Shown here: piece by piece, positions 25,409-33,930 of the stretch | How positions within the stretch are numbered: the stretch's first letter is position 1 | How the letters are laid out: every line of letters begins with the position of its first letter | DNA from: G963674955 sp963674955 | GTDB taxonomy: Bacteria; Desulfobacterota; Desulfovibrionia; Desulfovibrionales; Desulfovibrionaceae | Assembly: GCA_963674955.2 (NCBI GenBank) | Contig: CAXXKR010000004.1 | Span: forward strand, 1,925,861-1,989,860 | Direction: 5' to 3' | Length of the DNA: 64,000 bases | Position numbers and translations under genes: made by a program | Notes under the pieces: generated by a model | What the model saw: the letters and a program-made list of their open reading frames with translations, nothing else | Databases searched by the model: none | What the model was told of the DNA's origin: nothing

Positions 25409-27084
25409 TCCCTGTCCAGCTCCAAAATGTCGTGCTTCAGGCACCAGAGCAGAAGAAAACCGGCCTGATCCCTGGTCATGTCCGGGTTGAGTTCCGGGGC
25501 CAGCTCCAATACGCGCCTGGCCAGTTCTCCTGCGCTTACGGGCTTTCTGGCCAAAAACACTATCCGCTTGACCATTGCCCCGTCCACGATATCCTCCAGC
25601 CCGGCGTAGACCAGGGGAAAATCCCTGCCACGATAGACCGCCTCGCCCACCCTTCCGCTTTTCAAAAGCTGGTCCGGGGCCAGGGTCTGGCTGGCGTAAT
25701 GGCCGAAGACCTCGCCGTAGGGCAGATGCAGAGGGTGGGGGATGTTGCGCAGGGAAGCTGCGTCAACGGGCAGGGACCAAAGCTCGTCCCAAAGCTCGAC
25801 GTAGCGATGGATCACCGATGTCCAGGTGAATTTTTCCAGCACATGAACCCGCGCCTTGCGTCCCATGTCCTGGCGGTATTCATCCGAGGCGAGGCAGTCT
25901 CCAAGGGCCTCGGAGAGCATGGGAACGTCCACTGCGGTCTGCTGGGCCATGAGCAGATGATACTGGTTGTCGAAAAGCACCGGGGCCAGCATGTCCAGTC
26001 CCGATGTCCCGGCCAGGGAGCCTCCGGGACCAATGGTCGGCACCAGCAGGCCGGTCTCTCCGTGACGAACCAGATCGCGATAGCCGTCATAGTCCGAGGC
26101 GATCACGGGCAGCCCGGAAGCGCCCGCCTCAAGAAGGGTCAGGCCAAAGGTCTCCTGCGGATTGTCCGCAATGGACAGGAACAGGTCGCAGGCTGAAAAA
26201 AGGCCCAATTTCCGACCGTCCGAGGGACGGGAAACGATTTTAAGGTCCAGGCCGATGTTTACGCACAACTCGGCAATGGTCTTTGAAAAATCGTCCTCAT
26301 CGTCCACCCATCCGGCCAGCACCAGCCCGACGCTGTTCCGGTCCAGCCCCTGGGAAAAAAGACGCTGAAAGCTTCTGAGCAGAGGCAGGATGTCCATCTT
26401 GGAATAATGGGCTATCCTTCCGAAAACCAGAACCAGAACCCGCTCCTGGTCCAGACCCAATTTCAGCCGCCAGTCCTTCCTGTCTTTTTCTTCGGACGGG
26501 GAGAAAAGGTCGGGATCGACCCCAAGGGGTATGCGCCGCAGGCTTGGCGCCGGGAACTCGGTTTCGCCGAGCATGAAATTTGCCCGCAGATAGCTGAAGA
26601 AATTGTTCATCACCCTAAGTCCGGCCCTGGAAGTGGACACGATGCAGTCCCGCGGAGTAGCCCCTGGCCAGATGTGGCTGAAGAAAAATCCGCCGTAGTT
26701 GGCGTAGGAAAGGGAGTGTGTCAGACTAGTTATGGGAAATATTCCCCGGCTGTGGCGGTTCCTGAGCCGGGCCAGATGCTGGGGAAAGTTGATGCAGTCG
26801 GACTGGTGGAAAGCGTGGTAGTCCTCCTGGGCCAGCATCCTGGGCAGGTCGCGGCGCATAAAGAACCTGACGCCGGGAACCGTGTCGGGAAAGACGCGGG
26901 CCAGGCCTTCCTCCAGCGCCTTGCGCTGGGCCTGGTCACCCAAAAAGAAATGATACTCGTCGAACGGATTCTCCCTGAGCAGGAACTCAAGAAACCCGGC
27001 ATTGGCCACCCTTCGACCCAAAATCGGCCCGGATTCGAAAAACGGGTCCAGGCTTCCCCATATGCGCCTTTTTTTCATACCCAT
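25405..27084 (-). CDS. Long family 4 glycosyltransferase with C-terminal extension
   Basis: This 559-residue GT-B enzyme has an N-terminal acceptor domain, a donor domain beginning near LGLDQERVLVLVFGRIAHYSKMD, and the motif DNPQETFGLTLLEAGASGLP with the conserved Glu pair. About 150 residues beyond the usual end form an extension (ending DMTRDQAGFLLLWCLKHDIL) with no recognisable domain. The length is well above the usual 370-400 for GT4. It is the first gene of a two- or three-gene minus-strand unit. No other envelope-glycan genes are adjacent. Confidence 0.85.
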   Translation of the reverse strand: MGMKKRRIWGSLDPFFESGPILGRRVANAGFLEFLLRENPFDEYHFFLGDQAQRKALEEGLARVFPDTVPGVRFFMRRDLPRMLAQEDYHAFHQSDCINFPQHLARLRNRHSRGIFPITSLTHSLSYANYGGFFFSHIWPGATPRDCIVSTSRAGLRVMNNFFSYLRANFMLGETEFPAPSLRRIPLGVDPDLFSPSEEKDRKDWRLKLGLDQERVLVLVFGRIAHYSKMDILPLLRSFQRLFSQGLDRNSVGLVLAGWVDDEDDFSKTIAELCVNIGLDLKIVSRPSDGRKLGLFSACDLFLSIADNPQETFGLTLLEAGASGLPVIASDYDGYRDLVRHGETGLLVPTIGPGGSLAGTSGLDMLAPVLFDNQYHLLMAQQTAVDVPMLSEALGDCLASDEYRQDMGRKARVHVLEKFTWTSVIHRYVELWDELWSLPVDAASLRNIPHPLHLPYGEVFGHYASQTLAPDQLLKSGRVGEAVYRGRDFPLVYAGLEDIVDGAMVKRIVFLARKPVSAGELARRVLELAPELNPDMTRDQAGFLLLWCLKHDILELDRE

Positions 27085-27347
27085 TTCAAACCGGACTTTG
27101 GAAGTTTTGTCAAAGCCTTGTAGCGCGTTTTATTTGTTTCCCACAAAGGAACAGCGCTTTCAGACGTCATGCCATTCATTTTTTTGACGCATTCCCGGCC
27201 AAAAAACTCGAACTTTCTTATACAAAAACAACCATGATTCAAGCAAGATAGAGTCCGGATTGTATCCGCTGTTCCTTGGCCTTGTTCTTGCAAACCTTAT
27301 TGCGCGGATAAGTTTGCCTATGGCTTTCCGCTGAACAAGGAGTTTTT
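27085..27347. other. Intergenic region between the long GT4 and the diguanylate cyclase gene
   Basis: About 260 bases. It holds the candidate sigma54 promoter for the plus-strand gene and the leader of the minus-strand GT4. No RNA gene or repeat is visible. Confidence 0.4.
27277..27292 (+). promoter_or_regulatory. Candidate sigma54 (-24/-12) promoter of the diguanylate cyclase gene
   Basis: TGGCCTTGTTCTTGCA keeps the GG and GC dinucleotides at exactly the sigma54 spacing (TGGC, 7 bases, TTGC). It ends 55 bases before the ATG at 27348. The AC that usually follows TGGC is absent. Confidence 0.4.
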
Positions 27348-28826
27348 ATGAACAGAGGGAACAGACCGGAACTCATGTGGGGACTTGGATTGTCCGAGGA
27401 CGAAGCGGCGCGCATCAGCAAGGCCGCCGGCGCAGGATTCCACCTGAAAAACTTCAAGCAGGATTCCTATCCCTGGAAAAAAGAGCTGGAGCAGGAAGAA
27501 AAGCCTTCCACGGCCTGGATTCCGTTGCGAGTTTGGAACGGCATTCCCAAATACCGCAGGGAAGCTTATTCCCGTCTCGAGGAAACCCAGCGCATCCTGA
27601 TCCAGGACGACCTTGAAACCCGGCTGGAAATGGAGGAGGTGCTGGAGCAGGGTTTTCTCACTGTCATCCGTTCCCCCCTGACGCGGACCAAGGTCCAGGA
27701 CGCCCTGTTCAGGGCCAAGGAAGTCACCAGTCTTTATTCCGACATCTACCGCATGACCGAAGAGGTTCTGCTGGAGCGGGAGCTTTTGACCCGCAAGACA
27801 GACCAGCTCATGTTCCTGAACAAAATCATGACCAGCGCCAGCGAAAGCCTGGAAACAGCATCCATACTCTCTTCCGTGAGCGAAGACCTAAAAATGCTGC
27901 TGCCCGTCAAGACAATACAGGCCGTTTTCTGGCACCGCCAGGACGACACCGGACCCTTTGACGTGGAAATGTTCGTGAAATCCGGGATGGCTCCGGCAAT
28001 GGAGAACCAGTGGATCGAACTGCTTCTGGACAACGCCGTGAACATGGGCGGCGGGCCGGTCAACAATTTTCAGGTCACACACCTGGATTCAGAAAACAAC
28101 ATCCAAGCCCTTTCTCCCGAACAGGGACGGGTGGCCTCGCTGCCCCTGAGCGTGGGCCATGAAAACTTCGGCTGTCTGCTGCTTCTCTGCGACCAAGACC
28201 TGCGACTGGCCAAGGATCAGGTCCAGACCCTGAAGGCTGCCGTAAACCACCTTGCGCTGGCCCTGAAAAACGCGCTTCTGTACAAGGAAGTGAAGATTCG
28301 GGCCGACCATGACGGGCTGACCAGAATATTCAACAGGCAGACCTTTGACGAGCGTCTGGTGGACGAACTGAAGCGCCATCAGCGCTACAGTCACGATCTT
28401 TCATTGATGATGGTCGACCTGGACCACTTCAAGGCCATCAACGACACCTACGGCCATCAGGCCGGTGACGAGGTCTTGAGGGCCGTGGCCTCGGTCTTCC
28501 GCAAGACCCTGCGCACCACGGACTTCCCTGCCAGATACGGAGGCGAGGAATTCGCCATCATCCTGCCCCACACCTCAGAGGCCGACGCCTGGAAACTGGC
28601 TGAAAGGCTGCGCGTGGCTATTTCGGAACGGCGCTTCCAGTCCCAAGGCAAGGATTTCCAGGTAACCGCGAGCATCGGCGTCTCCTCTCTGGACTCCGGA
28701 GCCCTGACCCGGGAAGCGGACCTTTTGCTCAAGGCCGACCAGGCCCTTTATTCGGCCAAAAGGAACGGCAGGAACATGGTTGTGGTTTCCGGTCAGGAAG
28801 CCATGGAAGGGACCATCCAGCAATAA
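27348..28826 (+). CDS. GAF-GGDEF diguanylate cyclase
   Basis: The 492-residue cytoplasmic protein makes cyclic di-GMP. An N-terminal region of unknown fold (about 1-150) precedes a GAF-like sensor domain (about 155-310). The C-terminal GGDEF domain contains the variant GGEEF, which is catalytically competent in known cyclases, and DHDGLTRIFNRQTFDE at its start. The product-inhibition I-site RTTD lies five residues before GGEEF. AAGGAG precedes the ATG closely. No EAL domain is present. A candidate sigma54 promoter lies upstream. Confidence 0.9.
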   Translation: MNRGNRPELMWGLGLSEDEAARISKAAGAGFHLKNFKQDSYPWKKELEQEEKPSTAWIPLRVWNGIPKYRREAYSRLEETQRILIQDDLETRLEMEEVLEQGFLTVIRSPLTRTKVQDALFRAKEVTSLYSDIYRMTEEVLLERELLTRKTDQLMFLNKIMTSASESLETASILSSVSEDLKMLLPVKTIQAVFWHRQDDTGPFDVEMFVKSGMAPAMENQWIELLLDNAVNMGGGPVNNFQVTHLDSENNIQALSPEQGRVASLPLSVGHENFGCLLLLCDQDLRLAKDQVQTLKAAVNHLALALKNALLYKEVKIRADHDGLTRIFNRQTFDERLVDELKRHQRYSHDLSLMMVDLDHFKAINDTYGHQAGDEVLRAVASVFRKTLRTTDFPARYGGEEFAIILPHTSEADAWKLAERLRVAISERRFQSQGKDFQVTASIGVSSLDSGALTREADLLLKADQALYSAKRNGRNMVVVSGQEAMEGTIQQ

Positions 28827-28903
28827 GAAACGTTTTTTCTTGTAATATCAACAGATTCCACTCAAGCTTGACCTGCGTTCATATTCAGGCCAGAACCTAG
28901 CCC

Positions 28904-29581
28904 ATGAATGAAATCCTCTGGCTCGGTTTTGCGTTGCTGGACCTGTGCATGGTTCTTCTGGTCTACCGGTTCTTCGGACGGGTGGGCCTGTTCGGACTCA
29001 TCGTCTTCAACCTGATCATCTGCAACATTCAGGTCCTCAAGACCATTGAACTCTTCGGCCTGACCACGACCCTGGGCAATATTCTTTACGCCAGCGTGTT
29101 CCTCTCGACCGACATCCTGAGCGAAGTCTACGGAAAAAAGCAGGCCAAGAAAGCGGTAATGCTCGGATTCACCGCCCTGGTCATGACCACGGTCTACATG
29201 CAGATAGCCCTGCGCTTCATCCCGGACGCCTCGGACTTCGCCCAGCCGCACCTTGAGGCCGTGTTCGGACTGATGCCGCGCATCGCACTCGGGTCCATGG
29301 CCGCCTATCTGGTCTCACAACTGCACGATGTCTGGGCCTTCCATCTCATCAGAGACAAGACCAGCGGCAAACACCTCTGGCTCAGAAACAACCTGAGCAC
29401 CCTGGTCAGCCAGCTTCTGGACTCCCTGATCTTCTGCCTCATCGCCTTCTGGGGCGTTTTCGAAGGGGCGGTCTGGACGGAGATTCTCCTGACCACCTAT
29501 CTGTTCAAGATACTGGTAGCTTTCATGGACACTCCCTTCATCTATCTGGCAAAAAGGATCGCGCCCAAAGAATCAACTTAG
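28904..29581 (+). CDS. Queuosine precursor transporter (YhhQ/QPTR family)
   Basis: The 225-residue integral membrane protein has about six helices. It carries the family hallmark NILYASVFLSTDILSEVYGK and the conserved SQLHDVWAFHLIRDKT and LRNNLSTLVSQLLDSLIFCL. Family members import queuosine precursors (preQ0/preQ1) for tRNA modification. The upstream gap of 77 bases shows no preQ1 riboswitch. It is a monocistronic gene followed by a bidirectional terminator. Confidence 0.88.
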   Translation: MNEILWLGFALLDLCMVLLVYRFFGRVGLFGLIVFNLIICNIQVLKTIELFGLTTTLGNILYASVFLSTDILSEVYGKKQAKKAVMLGFTALVMTTVYMQIALRFIPDASDFAQPHLEAVFGLMPRIALGSMAAYLVSQLHDVWAFHLIRDKTSGKHLWLRNNLSTLVSQLLDSLIFCLIAFWGVFEGAVWTEILLTTYLFKILVAFMDTPFIYLAKRIAPKEST

Positions 29582-29602
29582 GGCGGGCAGCGGAAATCGA
29601 AT

Positions 29603-29640
29603 AAAAAAAGGGCCGCGGTCGAATCGACTGCGGCCCTTGT
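29603..29640. terminator. Bidirectional Rho-independent terminator between yhhQ-like and SPOR genes
   Basis: A 13-bp GC-rich stem (one G-U pair) at 29609-29637 has a three-base AAT loop. On the minus strand it is followed by seven T residues, so it is a good terminator for the argS/SPOR side. On the plus strand a weaker TTGTCTTG tail follows. Confidence 0.8.
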
Positions 29641-29656
29641 CTTGTCCTTGATAAAA

Positions 29657-30358
29657 CTACTCTACCGGCTTCTTGCTACGCATCAGCGGCTTCTTGATCT
29701 TGAATTCCTGCAAGGCCTCCTTGAGGACATCCGTCTCGTCGGGCGTGCCCTGAAACAGGACCAGCACCCTGTGCCATGTGGCGTTTCCGGCCTGAACGGA
29801 TTCCTTGTCCGCCTTGAACCCGGCCTGCGCCAACTTGGCGATAAACGCGTCGGCCATGGCCTCTTCCTTGAAGGAAGCCACCTGATAGACATAATCAAAG
29901 ACCTGATCGCCCGGCTTCCTGGCCTTGGGCTTCAGAACTGCGGGCTTCGCGGCTTCGGGTTTTACGGCCTGCTTCGGAACCTCCACCTTTCCGGCCTCGG
30001 AGTCCTCGTCCTGCGCGGCCGCATCGGCCTGGGCGGTCTCCGGCACGGTTGCGTTGACTTCCTCGGCGGAACGGGTCAACTCCTCGGTGAACTGCAACTC
30101 CTCGGGTTTGAGGATTCCCGTGTCGGGACCGGACGAATCCGCAACCTCCTCCTGGGGAGACGGCATTATCCTGACCAACTCCGGCATGTCTTCTTCCGGC
30201 TGGTAGCCGCGCCCGATGAGTATGCCCATGATGAAGAACCCGGTCAGGGCCAACACCGCTATCCCGCCCACGGAAATAAGTCCGGGCAGGGTCAGGGTGA
30301 AGGTATAGGTTTTTACCTCCCCCGGTATCTTGGGAATCCTCATCTTTGGGTTCGACAT
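29657..30358 (-). CDS. SPOR-domain inner-membrane protein
   Basis: The 233-residue protein has a short cytoplasmic N-terminus, one membrane helix (ISVGGIAVLALTGFFIMGIL, about 30-49) and a long acidic/Ala-rich periplasmic linker (about 60-155). A C-terminal SPOR domain (about 160-225) starts at FDYVYQVASFKEEAMADAFI. SPOR domains bind denuded glycan strands at the division site. It follows argS by 26 bases and ends just before a strong terminator. Confidence 0.85.
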   Translation of the reverse strand: MSNPKMRIPKIPGEVKTYTFTLTLPGLISVGGIAVLALTGFFIMGILIGRGYQPEEDMPELVRIMPSPQEEVADSSGPDTGILKPEELQFTEELTRSAEEVNATVPETAQADAAAQDEDSEAGKVEVPKQAVKPEAAKPAVLKPKARKPGDQVFDYVYQVASFKEEAMADAFIAKLAQAGFKADKESVQAGNATWHRVLVLFQGTPDETDVLKEALQEFKIKKPLMRSKKPVE

Positions 30359-30384
30359 ATGTGGCTCCCTCGCAGTAGTTGCAT

Positions 30385-32031
30385 CTACATCCGTTCCGGG
30401 GCGTCAACCCCCAGCAAAGACAATCCGTTGCCGACCACCCGGGCCACGCATCCGAGCAGAATCATGCGCGCCTTGCACCGCAGGGGCTCTGCGGAGAGAA
30501 CATGGTGTGTTGTGTAATACTTATGAAGTTTTGATGCAAGTTCCTGCAGGTAAAAACTAATCAGATGAGGACTCAGGGTCCTGGCCGAAGCCTCCACGCT
30601 GTCCGGAAACCTGTCCAGGGCCATGAGCAATTCCCGGTCCTCCTCGGTGTCCAGCATCTCCAAAAGCTCCGGAGCAGAACGCTCAAGCTTGAAACCTTCC
30701 TCCCCGGCCTTGTGCATCAGGGAACAGATTCTGGCGTGGGCGTACTGCACGTAATAGACCGGGTTGTCCATGGTCCGCTGCTTGACCAGTTCAAGGTCGA
30801 AGTCCAGCTTGCTGTCGCTCTTGCGGGACAGGAAGATGAACCTGGCCGCGTCCGGGCCGACCTCGTCAACCACGTCCTTCAAGGTCTCGAACTGGCCGCC
30901 GCGCGTGGACATGGCCACCTGCTCGCCGCCGCGCAAGAGATTGACCAACTGGACCAGAATGACCTGCAGGCCGCCTTTCCTGCCCAAAGCCTCGCAGGCC
31001 GCCTGCATCCTGGGAACATAGCCGTGATGATCCGCGCCCCAGATGTCAACCACAAGGTCGAAACCGCGTTTGAACTTGTCGTGATGATAGGCGATGTCCG
31101 AAGCGAAATAGGTGATGTCGCCGCTGGATTTCCTGAGCACCCGGTCCTTGTCGTCGCCGAAATCCGTGCTCCTGAACCAGAGGGCCCCGTCCTTGTCGTA
31201 GGCCAAACCGGCCTTTTTCAGGCTCTCGAAGGTCTCCTCCACCTTGCCGTTCTGCACAAGGCTCTTTTCGGAAAACCAGACCTGATGCTCCACGCCGAAC
31301 TGCTCAAGGTCGGTCTTGATGCCTTCCAAGATTTTCCCCATGCCGTATTGGCGGCAGATGTCCACGGCCTCGGACTCGGCCATGTCCAGAATGCCCGGAT
31401 GCAGTTCCAAAACCTCCCGGGACAAGTCCTTGATGTATTCCCCCTTGTAGAAATCATCGGGGTCGGGAATGTCGCGGCCCTGGTCCTGGAGCAGGCGGAC
31501 CCAGATGGAATTGCCCAGTATCTTCATCTGCCGCCCGGCGTCGTTGACGTAGTATTCGGTTTCCACGTCGTGGCCGGTGCTTCTCAGGATGCGGGCCAGG
31601 GAATCGCCAAGGGCCGCGCCGCGGCCGTGGCCGATGTGCAGGGGGCCGGTGGGATTGGCGGAAACATATTCAACCTGAACCTTGCGCCCCTTGCCCATGT
31701 CCGAGAAGCCGAATCTCTCGGCCTGCTCCTCGATGAGACGGATCGTCTTTTTCCAAAAATCAAGGGAATAATGGACGTTCAGGAATCCGGGACCGGCAAC
31801 CTCGGCCCTGACGATGTCCGGGTCTCCGGCCTCAACGGCCTCGGCCAGCTCCTGGGCCAGCTCGCGCGGATTTTTGCGGGCCTGACCGGCCAGCAGCATG
31901 GCCACGTTGGCGGACATGTCCCCGAACTTCCTGTCCTTGGGCGGCTCGATCACGGCCTTTTCAGGCCATTGCCAGCCCTTTTCGGCCACGACCCGCTTCA
32001 GGGCCTCTTCCAGATGTGTCTCGGCTCTCAT
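30385..32031 (-). CDS. argS: Arginyl-tRNA synthetase
   Basis: The 548-residue class I synthetase has the length usual for bacterial ArgRS. It has an N-terminal tRNA-recognition domain (about 1-110) and the HIGH motif in SANPTGPLHIGHGRGAALGD. The ADHHGYVPRMQAAC segment and a C-terminal DALR anticodon-binding domain (about 420-548) follow. The KMSKS position reads STRGGQ, as is normal for many ArgRS. It starts 4 bases after the fabD stop, which suggests co-transcription in fabD-argS-SPOR order. Confidence 0.95.
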   Translation of the reverse strand: MRAETHLEEALKRVVAEKGWQWPEKAVIEPPKDRKFGDMSANVAMLLAGQARKNPRELAQELAEAVEAGDPDIVRAEVAGPGFLNVHYSLDFWKKTIRLIEEQAERFGFSDMGKGRKVQVEYVSANPTGPLHIGHGRGAALGDSLARILRSTGHDVETEYYVNDAGRQMKILGNSIWVRLLQDQGRDIPDPDDFYKGEYIKDLSREVLELHPGILDMAESEAVDICRQYGMGKILEGIKTDLEQFGVEHQVWFSEKSLVQNGKVEETFESLKKAGLAYDKDGALWFRSTDFGDDKDRVLRKSSGDITYFASDIAYHHDKFKRGFDLVVDIWGADHHGYVPRMQAACEALGRKGGLQVILVQLVNLLRGGEQVAMSTRGGQFETLKDVVDEVGPDAARFIFLSRKSDSKLDFDLELVKQRTMDNPVYYVQYAHARICSLMHKAGEEGFKLERSAPELLEMLDTEEDRELLMALDRFPDSVEASARTLSPHLISFYLQELASKLHKYYTTHHVLSAEPLRCKARMILLGCVARVVGNGLSLLGVDAPERM

Positions 32032-32035
32032 TATA

Positions 32036-32950
32036 TTAAAGCTCCCCGCCCTGTTCCAGGGTTGAAATATTCACGCCCTCGTATTCCCTGTCCTTGAGAT
32101 TGGCCTTCAGAAGCTTGGTCAGAACGCCCTTGGGGCCAAGTTCCAGCCAGGACCGGACGCCGGCCTGCCACTGGTTCTCAATGGTCTGAATCCAGAGGAC
32201 CGAGGAGGTCATCTGCCTGCACATGATCTCCCTGATCTTGCCGGAATCGCCCTCGGGCAGGGCCGTGGCGTTGAAGAACACGGGAAAGGCCGGTTCGCGC
32301 CAGTCCAGCTTCTTGAGGTATGCGGCAAACTCGTCCGCCGCCTCCTGAATCAGGGGACTGTGGAATGCGCCGCTCACGGCCAGGGGTATGGCGCGTCCCT
32401 TTTGTTCCTTGACCAGTTCGGCGGCCCTTTCCAGGGCCTTGTTCTCGCCGCTGATGACGAACTGGGCCGGGGAGTTGTAGTTGGCAACGCGCAATTGGCC
32501 CAGCCCGGCGGCCTCGGAAACTATGTCCTCGACCACGCCCTGCTCCAGTTTGACCACTGCGGCCATGCCCTGGCCCGGACCTCCGGCCTCGGACATGAGC
32601 CTGCCGCGTATTGCCGTGGCCTTGACCGCGTCCTTGACGGACAAGACTCCGGCCGCCGCCAGGGCGGCGAACTCTCCCAGGCTGTGCCCCGCCGCTGCAA
32701 CGGGTTCGATCTTGCTTCCAAGGGCGGAAAAAAGGGCCAGATTCACGACCGTCAGGGCGGGCTGCAGGGCCGAAGTCTCGGACATGTCCCTGTCCTCGCC
32801 TTCCCAATATATCTCCCTCAAAGGCTGTCCTGATTCATTTTCGGCCAGCTTCCACAAATCAAGGGCTTCGGACCGGGCTTCGGCAACGTCCCTGCCCATG
32901 CCCTTCTCCTGCGAACCCTGTCCCGGAAACAAAATCGCTGTCTTGGTCAT
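32036..32950 (-). CDS. fabD: Malonyl-CoA:ACP transacylase
   Basis: The 304-residue protein loads malonyl groups onto acyl carrier protein for fatty-acid synthesis. It has FPGQGSQEKGMG at the N-terminus (oxyanion loop), the nucleophile serine in AAGHSLGEFAAL, and the catalytic histidine in VSGAFHSPLIQEA. GAGG-type purines precede the ATG. No other fab genes are adjacent. It heads the minus-strand group with argS. Confidence 0.94.
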   Translation of the reverse strand: MTKTAILFPGQGSQEKGMGRDVAEARSEALDLWKLAENESGQPLREIYWEGEDRDMSETSALQPALTVVNLALFSALGSKIEPVAAAGHSLGEFAALAAAGVLSVKDAVKATAIRGRLMSEAGGPGQGMAAVVKLEQGVVEDIVSEAAGLGQLRVANYNSPAQFVISGENKALERAAELVKEQKGRAIPLAVSGAFHSPLIQEAADEFAAYLKKLDWREPAFPVFFNATALPEGDSGKIREIMCRQMTSSVLWIQTIENQWQAGVRSWLELGPKGVLTKLLKANLKDREYEGVNISTLEQGGEL

Positions 32951-33373
32951 TTCTGCTCCTCACAATTTCCTGACGCCCAAAAGAAGGGCGAGAACAATCA
33001 TCCTTTTTATTAATGGATCATTAACTTTTGCGCCGCCGAGAACTGAAGCTGCCAAAACCCGGAGCGCCTTTGGTGCGGTTGGTTCTGATATGGATTATAA
33101 TCAAGGAAGTCCAGCTGTTTTTCCCCGACGCGAAGGCATAATTTACGCATGCGGCCATGTCCCGTCAACCAAACGCCCCCCGAGCTTGCCAATTGCCCAC
33201 CATTGTATTATATATCGCATAAGTTGATAATCATGACCTCTTCCACGGACCGGAAGATGGCCAACCCAGGAGTCCCTCTGGACAGAGCGCGGCAAGGCCG
33301 CAGGGACAGCCGGGCTGCATAGGCAGTGACCGGCATTTTTGTTTTCAAAATCCTGGCCCATTGGAAAAGGCGC
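32951..33373. other. Intergenic region between fabD and the 137-residue protein gene
   Basis: About 420 bases with the divergent promoters of fabD and the gene at 33374. A short inverted pair GCCC...GGGC lies just upstream of fabD. No RNA gene, repeat or convincing frame is visible. Confidence 0.4.
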
Positions 33374-33787
33374 ATGGCTCTAGCCGCTCAGGGCATACGC
33401 AACTACCTGAAAACCGAGAAAACCTCGGAAGCGGACATGTTTGTCCGCAAGAACAGCCAGGCCAAGGTCAAGACCCGGACCTACGGATTCGACCTTGGCA
33501 AGTTCGGGCTGAGCTATACCGAACACGATGTCGAGTTCGATCCGGACAACCTTCTGGACAAGGCGCGGCAGTTCAGGGACAGCACGAAAAAACGCGCCTT
33601 TGACTCGGAATTCGACGTGGCCCGCGTTCGCCGGGACATGGCCGCAACAGCAACAGCCTCCGACATCCCCTCATTCAGCCGCTCCTCGGCCCACCTTCTT
33701 CGACAGGGCCTGGCCGCCTATGCCAAATCGGTCGAGGAGCCCCTGGCCCAAGCCCTGCCGGGAAGCATGTTCCTGGCCGTGGTTTGA
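33374..33787 (+). CDS. Hypothetical protein, 137 residues
   Basis: I chose the ATG at 33374 (MALAAQGIRNYLKTEK), with AAAGG just upstream. A longer start at 33326 adds residues not typical of coding sequence. The soluble, charged protein has two parts: RTYGFDLGKFGLSYTEHDVE followed by DKARQFRDSTKKRAFD, and an Ala/Ser-rich helical C-terminus. The middle segment recalls a flagellar/negative-regulator (FlgM-like) helix pattern, but not strongly enough to call. It is a single gene between fabD and copA. Confidence 0.6.
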   Translation: MALAAQGIRNYLKTEKTSEADMFVRKNSQAKVKTRTYGFDLGKFGLSYTEHDVEFDPDNLLDKARQFRDSTKKRAFDSEFDVARVRRDMAATATASDIPSFSRSSAHLLRQGLAAYAKSVEEPLAQALPGSMFLAVV

Positions 33788-33818
33788 TCGTTTTAGACAA
33801 TCCAAAACTTGACGGCTG

Positions 33819-33847
33819 TTGACACAAGGCTTTTGAAGTCCTATCAT
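33819..33847 (+). promoter_or_regulatory. Strong sigma70-type promoter of copA
   Basis: A perfect -35 TTGACA, 17 bases, then TATCAT, ending 83 bases before the copA ATG. The leader is AT-rich and the ATG at 33931 has no clear ribosome binding site. Confidence 0.55.
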
Positions 33848-33930
33848 GATACCGATTCTCACAATCAAGTAGTCTGTGTAATTTTTCTTGCCGCTATTCC
33901 CAAAAAATCATTAACACCTATAATAATAGC

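Noticed and set aside
28827..28903. preQ1 riboswitch upstream of the queuosine precursor transporter
   Set aside because: The 77-base gap lacks the conserved pseudoknot core and A-rich tail.
30565..32097. A 510-codon frame opposite argS, and similar long frames opposite the amidase and transketolase genes
   Set aside because: Shadows of strong genes with no recognisable protein features.
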